A stretch of 8,713 nucleotides of DNA from assembly GCA_017420625.1 (NCBI GenBank), contig JAFOIR010000317.1, forward strand, positions 1 to 8,713, in the 5' to 3' direction. The stretch is from Bacillota bacterium (GTDB lineage: Bacteria > Bacillota_A > Clostridia > Lachnospirales > Bianqueaceae). The notes beneath the pieces were generated by a model. That model worked only from the letters and a program-made list of their open reading frames with translations. It searched no databases and was not told where the DNA came from. Shown here in pieces: positions 5,271 through 8,713 of this stretch. Position 1 is the first letter of the stretch, and every line of letters begins with the position of its first letter. The position numbers were made by a program, and so were the translations under genes.

Positions 5271-7276
5271 CATGTCACGGAAACAGATTCTCTAAGCGCT
5301 TTTTTCATCGCCTGTTCCGGATCTGCAGAGAAATCTTCTGCCATATTCGGGTCTGACGCAAAGCGGTTCAATACAGCCGCCTCCGTCTTTAATCTGATTA
5401 TAGATGCGTCATCCGGCCAGGAAACAAACAGGATCCTTCTGATTGAAGAACCGTACCACTTGCCTGGTTTTGTCAGATAATACAGATCCAGATAGCCGTC
5501 TTTGCAGCATTCGCTGCAGCCAAAAACAAACGCCGTTTCGTTGCTGATGAGGAGGTTTTCGTTTTTCTGTTCCGACATAAAGCGATACAGCCGCTTCTTT
5601 TTGTCGGGCTTCGAGCCGTATCTTTCCGCAAACAACTGATATGTCTGTTTTTCTGAAAAATACTCGTATTCATGATAGATGTGAACCGATGAAAGTTCCG
5701 GTATCAGCGTATCCGTCTGATACGCGAGAGAAAGGACTTCGTTATAAATGGTTCTGAAATCCGTTCCGTTATCGACCATCTTTATTCTGCAGGCAGGATA
5801 GTCGTAGTTGTATCCGAAAAGGCCTTTTCCGTATTTTCCTGGTTCAACGTTTTCCGCCAGGACGACATCATAATAGTTTTCCGGAAGATCTCTGATCTCA
5901 TACAGTTCTACGGGACTGATCGTTTCTATAAACGATGAGTACAGTTCTTTCAGCGCTTCTGTCTGCGTTTTTGCAAAAGCGCCGGCGACAGAGTGCGTCG
6001 TAAGTATGCGAAGCTTTTTGATCGGATACCTTTCTTCCGTCAGGACACCCATAAACCAGCAGGCAAGCGCCGTATTGTCAAACGGCGAAAAGCGGCAGTC
6101 AAGGGTCTTCGCCACAGCGCGGCACACGATCCAGGAGACGTGCATGCACAGCGGATCTTTCTGATAGGTCCTGTCGGATGAAAAGTCATAATGTTCGTAT
6201 CCGTCCAGTTCATATCTCTTCCCTGCAGCGATCGGTAGCAGCATCTGCTTCAGCGTGCGATCTGCCCTGCTTTCGGGTTCAATTGTGATCCTCGCATATT
6301 CATACAATGCTTTTCTTGCTTCGTCTGCTGCTCTTGTGATTTCTTCATTCAGATATGGCGCAGCTTTCTGATAATTCTCGTCAAGCGTCACGTCCAGGTT
6401 TGACAGGATCAGCGCCTCAATAAAAAGAATCTCTGTCTGGTCCAGATCAAATCCTGAAAACCGTTTCCTTAATTCGGATACGATCTCTTCTGCAAGCCTG
6501 TAAACGCCGGTATCCTCCAGCTGTCCGTCGTTGTTGCATAGGTGCTCAATTCTGTGCCCTGCCTGATATCGGTTCCTTGCGATAATCAGATACATTGCGA
6601 TCCTGTGCGATGCGCTGTCTCTTACCGCATATCCGCTTCTTCTCAGAATCCTGAGAAAACAGTGCCTGATGTCCTGTCTTTCCTGAAAGGAACAGCCCGT
6701 CCACATTTCAAACTGTTCGTCCTGAGCGGCGTTTCCGCTGTCTGCCGAACGCAGTTCTGTCAGTTCTGTCATGGCGACTCTTATCATCTGCTCACTTCCT
6801 GAGATCTTCACTCCCTTTGTGCTGCTTAAAAGATTCAGACGGAAGCTTTCAAAAAACAAGGATATCTTTTTCATTAACGAATTCAGCTGGAACGGAGAGA
6901 TATAGAATTCGTTGCAAAGTCTGGTCTCAGTGATCCACTGGCTTCCGGCAACCAGTTTTCTGGTCAGATAAAGAAACAGCTCCCCTTCTTTTGAGTTCAT
7001 CAGATTGATGTGTGCGCTTTTAGACCGCAGCTGTTCTCTCAGGTCGGCAAATCTTTCTTCGCTGGCGACCTCGATAGAGTAACCGCTGTTTCTCTTGGCT
7101 ATCAGCCTTGCCCCGTTCTGCTTCAGTACATCTTCGATCTGAATCATCTCGCTTTTTACGGTTCTGCTGCTTACAGATAGGCGGTTCGCAATCGAAAGCG
7201 ACGTCTGAGGTCTGTCGGCGGAAATCAGTATCAACAGGATCATCTGTTGTCTGTTGGTCAGATTATTCAAATTCAT
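5270..7276 (-). CDS. PRD-domain transcriptional regulator (LicR/MtlR-like, BglG-superfamily)
   Basis: A 668-aa multidomain regulator. Order: N-terminal HTH at about 5-60 (LTNRQQMILLILIS..., then SIANRLSVSSRTVKSEM as the recognition unit), a second winged-helix region at about 98-165, PRD1 at about 190-295 (His224 in SASHRIAMYLIIARNR), PRD2 at about 305-415 (His379 in CMHVSWIVCRAVA), an EIIB-like fold at about 420-515 and an EIIA(fructose/mannitol)-like fold at about 520-665. Such proteins are DNA-binding activators controlled by phosphorylation from HPr and PTS components. There is no RNA-binding CAT domain, so antitermination in the strict BglG sense is unlikely. The second His expected in each PRD reads as non-His (EILFIEALILSN, ALACWFMGVL). 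The Cys of the B-like domain is absent (RILTTHSVAG) and the usual IPH of the A-like domain reads ISNETAF. It lies directly upstream of IIA and is its likely regulator. The ATG at 7276 is fixed by an in-frame stop three codons upstream. Confidence 0.9.
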   Translation of the reverse strand: MNLNNLTNRQQMILLILISADRPQTSLSIANRLSVSSRTVKSEMIQIEDVLKQNGARLIAKRNSGYSIEVASEERFADLREQLRSKSAHINLMNSKEGELFLYLTRKLVAGSQWITETRLCNEFYISPFQLNSLMKKISLFFESFRLNLLSSTKGVKISGSEQMIRVAMTELTELRSADSGNAAQDEQFEMWTGCSFQERQDIRHCFLRILRRSGYAVRDSASHRIAMYLIIARNRYQAGHRIEHLCNNDGQLEDTGVYRLAEEIVSELRKRFSGFDLDQTEILFIEALILSNLDVTLDENYQKAAPYLNEEITRAADEARKALYEYARITIEPESRADRTLKQMLLPIAAGKRYELDGYEHYDFSSDRTYQKDPLCMHVSWIVCRAVAKTLDCRFSPFDNTALACWFMGVLTEERYPIKKLRILTTHSVAGAFAKTQTEALKELYSSFIETISPVELYEIRDLPENYYDVVLAENVEPGKYGKGLFGYNYDYPACRIKMVDNGTDFRTIYNEVLSLAYQTDTLIPELSSVHIYHEYEYFSEKQTYQLFAERYGSKPDKKKRLYRFMSEQKNENLLISNETAFVFGCSECCKDGYLDLYYLTKPGKWYGSSIRRILFVSWPDDASIIRLKTEAAVLNRFASDPNMAEDFSADPEQAMKKALRESVSVT
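6752..6769. repeat. 9-bp tandem duplication inside the regulator gene
   Basis: CAGTTCTGT occurs twice in a row, in frame, encoding Thr-Glu-Leu twice (residues 170-175) in the linker between the second winged helix and PRD1. It is likely a small neutral slippage event. Confidence 0.6.
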
Positions 7277-7356
7277 CGCTTTTCACCAAAATAAATTATC
7301 ATCATCATATCGCTTGATGTTATAAACCGTTTTATATTTGTCTTTTTTACATCCAT
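7273..7356 (-). CDS. 27-aa leader ORF translationally coupled to the regulator
   Basis: A short frame that was not called as a gene: MDVKKTNIKRFITSSDMMMI followed by IYFGEKR and TGA. It has a better ribosome site than the regulator itself: AGAGAGGTG with 5 bases to the ATG at 7356. Its stop overlaps the regulator's ATG in an ATGA arrangement, and the regulator's own weak GGTGA Shine-Dalgarno lies within its last codons. Its role is most likely to load ribosomes onto, or gate translation of, the regulator. It contains a run of three Met codons. The start region TCATCAT can pair with ATGATGA in that run, which might close the leader start site. The peptide is basic at the N-terminus and matches no family I know. 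Confidence 0.5.
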   Translation of the reverse strand: MDVKKTNIKRFITSSDMMMIIYFGEKR

Positions 7357-7404
7357 GATGACACCTCTCTATATAGCAAATCAGCGACTGCCAAGTGGTC
7401 TTTT

Positions 7405-7434
7405 CTTAAAATAGTCTGGTAATACTGTTTTAAG
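7405..7434. repeat. Inverted repeat after the iminopeptidase-like gene
   Basis: CTTAAAA...TTTTAAG arms of 7 bp, with three more inner pairs after one mismatch, around an 8-base loop. It starts 11 bases after the stop of the hydrolase gene. There is no T-tail on the minus strand, so it is a weak terminator or a binding site near the regulator's promoter region. Confidence 0.35.
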
Positions 7435-7445
7435 CAGACAGTGAA

Positions 7446-8375
7446 CTATTGATATTCAGATACAATCTTTTCAAGAACTTTGTTGAACTGATCGGGCTGA
7501 TCCACATTCGGAATATGACCGGCATGGTCGATCAGGAAGATCTCCTTTTTCGGAGCATTGATCGTATCGAAATACTCTTCCGCCACAACCCTGGCAACCT
7601 GCCAGTCATCCTTTCCCAGAAGATAGAAGACCGGCACCTCATAATCCTTTTCCTCTTCAACCGAATAATCCAGCATATACTCCAGCAGGTGAATGTTCTG
7701 CATGATCTGCCGCATCGCCTTCAGATCCTTTAAACGGAATGTTGAAGAATGGAATGCGATCTTCAGATAATCTGCAGCAGATGCGGCAAGCTTGTACTTG
7801 ATCTGCAGATCTCGCATCGTCGTGATCATTTCATAAGCATTGTCATAAGTACAATCAGACGGATAATCCCCAAGCTTCTTTAGCATTTCTCTGTCTTTTT
7901 CATCAAACTGCGAAGCGTATGACTCAATCAGATGATCATAGCCGACCTTCTCACTTCTTCTGTGATCGATGACCTGACCTACGCCGATATAGCAGGCAAC
8001 TTCTTCTGGATATCGGAGGGCATACTGTGTAGCCAGTATACTGCCCCAGGAATGGCCGAGAAGGATCACTTTTGACTTATGATATTTCTCTTTCAGGATC
8101 CGGATAGTCTCTTTCAGATCATCGAGAAGCTGTTCAAACGTGATCGTTTCCGCTGTGGATTTTGATCTCAGCTGTGTTCTGCCTGTTCCTCTCTGATCGT
8201 AATAGACCACAGTTGCAAAGTCGATCTTATTATTCAGCCATCCGGCAAACGGCATCATGGACTGACCCGGTCCGCCGTGGACATAGATGAGCAATGGCTT
8301 TTCATTTACAGGAAACTGTAAGGTACATTCTTCGATCCCGTTGACAGACAAGTATTCTTCAATAAATTTCGGCAT
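7446..8375 (-). CDS. Proline iminopeptidase-family alpha/beta hydrolase
   Basis: A 309-aa soluble alpha/beta hydrolase with all marks of the prolyl aminopeptidase (S33) family: oxyanion motif HGGPG at 33-37, DQRGTGRT at 60-67, nucleophile elbow GHSWGS at 107-112 with Ser109, an acid at Asp256/Asp257 (LLGKDDWQV), and the catalytic His287 in DHAGHIPN. Between them lies a helical cap (about 135-235). Family enzymes remove N-terminal proline or related residues from peptides in the cytoplasm, but close relatives hydrolyse esters or amides, so the substrate is not certain. No signal peptide is present. The start has AAGGAA about 5 bases upstream. It stands alone, with its own promoter, and is not obviously linked to the sugar operon. 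Confidence 0.92.
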   Translation of the reverse strand: MPKFIEEYLSVNGIEECTLQFPVNEKPLLIYVHGGPGQSMMPFAGWLNNKIDFATVVYYDQRGTGRTQLRSKSTAETITFEQLLDDLKETIRILKEKYHKSKVILLGHSWGSILATQYALRYPEEVACYIGVGQVIDHRRSEKVGYDHLIESYASQFDEKDREMLKKLGDYPSDCTYDNAYEMITTMRDLQIKYKLAASAADYLKIAFHSSTFRLKDLKAMRQIMQNIHLLEYMLDYSVEEEKDYEVPVFYLLGKDDWQVARVVAEEYFDTINAPKKEIFLIDHAGHIPNVDQPDQFNKVLEKIVSEYQ

Positions 8376-8440
8376 GTTCTTTCCTTTCTGGATGGGCCCT
8401 GGCTAAAATATGATCTGCTTTTTTATTCGGTTCTCATTTC

Positions 8441-8471
8441 ATTATAAAGGCTTTCATCTCAGGCCTATCAA
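8441..8471 (-). promoter_or_regulatory. Sigma-A-type promoter of the iminopeptidase-like gene
   Basis: The minus strand has TTGATA (8471-8466, 5/6) and a perfect TATAAT (8446-8441) with a long 19-base spacer. It leaves a leader of about 60 bases before the ATG at 8375. Confidence 0.55.
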
Positions 8472-8530
8472 AAGAAGCGCTGCCGATCTGAATTGCATTC
8501 TTAAATCTACACTTTTATGAACCTAAATTA

Positions 8531-8555
8531 ACAAAGATTAATATCTGTGTTTTTT
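8531..8555. terminator. Hairpin with T6 on the plus strand, after the right-edge gene
   Basis: ACAAAGAT - taat - ATCTGTGT (7 of 8 pairs) is followed by a T-run on the plus strand. It starts a few bases after the minus-strand stop at 8557. On the minus strand the tail is only TAATTT, so it would be a weak terminator for that gene. No plus-strand gene is present for the better orientation. Confidence 0.4.
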
Positions 8556-8556
8556 C

Positions 8557-8713
8557 TTACATATGCACATCGCCGTTATCATAAGTCTGACAGATCTTTG
8601 CGAAATCTGTTTTGGTATCCTGATATCTTGGTTCATACCAATATAGGTTTAGATAAAAAGGAGCAGAGTAGCTGTCAACATGTTCATACATAATGTAGGA
8701 GTCATCACTCATG
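8557..8713 (-). CDS. C-terminal end of an unrecognised protein (right edge)
   Basis: An open frame runs in from the edge and ends in TAA at 8557. From an ATG at 8712 it would read 51 residues, beginning MSDDSYIMYEHVDSYSAPFY and ending CQTYDNGDVHM. It is rich in Tyr, Asp and other aromatics, with no stretch suggesting a membrane segment. No Shine-Dalgarno can be judged, because the upstream sequence is outside the window. It is more likely the tail of a longer protein than a complete small one. The family is unknown to me. Confidence 0.5.
   Translation of the reverse strand, partial: MSDDSYIMYEHVDSYSAPFYLNLYWYEPRYQDTKTDFAKICQTYDNGDVHM

Noticed and set aside
7364..7395. A sigma-54 -24/-12 promoter (TTGGCA...TTGCT) before the regulator
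   Set aside because: GG and GC elements are 13 bases apart instead of 10, and the regulator has no sigma-54 interaction (AAA+) domain.

Overview
The window looks like the chromosome of a low-to-moderate GC Bacillota (Firmicutes). Shine-Dalgarno sites are strong and AGGAGG-like, Rho-independent hairpins lie between transcription units, the standard code is used, and sugar uptake is by a mannose-family PTS with separate IIA, IIB, IIC and IID genes under a PRD-type regulator. A gut or oral Erysipelotrichia- or Clostridia-like host is plausible, but that is inference. Every recognisable gene is on the minus strand, so transcription runs from high to low coordinates.

Layout in transcription order. 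(1) 8557-8713: C-terminal end (or complete 51-aa form) of an unrecognised protein at the right edge. (2) 7446-8375: a proline-iminopeptidase-like alpha/beta hydrolase with its own promoter (about 8441-8471). (3) 5270-7276: a 668-aa PRD/PTS-domain transcriptional regulator, preceded by a previously uncalled 27-codon leader ORF (7273-7356) whose stop overlaps the regulator's start codon. (4) 5160-5269: a dense control region with two 16-bp direct repeats exactly 30 bp apart and a terminator hairpin. (5) 1734-5159: a tightly coupled operon IIA-IIB-IIC-IID followed by a ChbG/YdjC-family carbohydrate deacetylase, closed by a bidirectional terminator at 1664-1691. (6) 1222-1663: no intact gene. It holds a putative promoter with a dyad, an 11-bp repeat in three copies, and a broken small gene (1211-1437) that still has a perfect Shine-Dalgarno. 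(7) 1054-1221: a 55-aa unknown protein start-coupled to the broken gene, with its own terminator at 1025-1048. (8) 1-986: a Nudix hydrolase followed closely by an exported alpha/beta hydrolase that runs off the left edge.

How the genes fit together. The central locus reads as one sugar module. The four PTS proteins import and phosphorylate a sugar, and the deacetylase probably removes an N-acetyl group from the phosphorylated product, as ChbG does for chitobiose-6-phosphate in enterobacteria. The upstream regulator carries PTS-like domains and would sense flux through the pathway. No glycosidase or isomerase is present, so substrate identity is open. Its B-like and A-like domains lack the usual phosphorylatable Cys and His, so sensing may rest on the PRDs alone.

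Most of the window is conventional. The least explained parts are the leader ORF of the regulator, the repeat/terminator control region ahead of IIA, and the 1.2-1.55 kb stretch with the broken gene and the 11-bp repeats.
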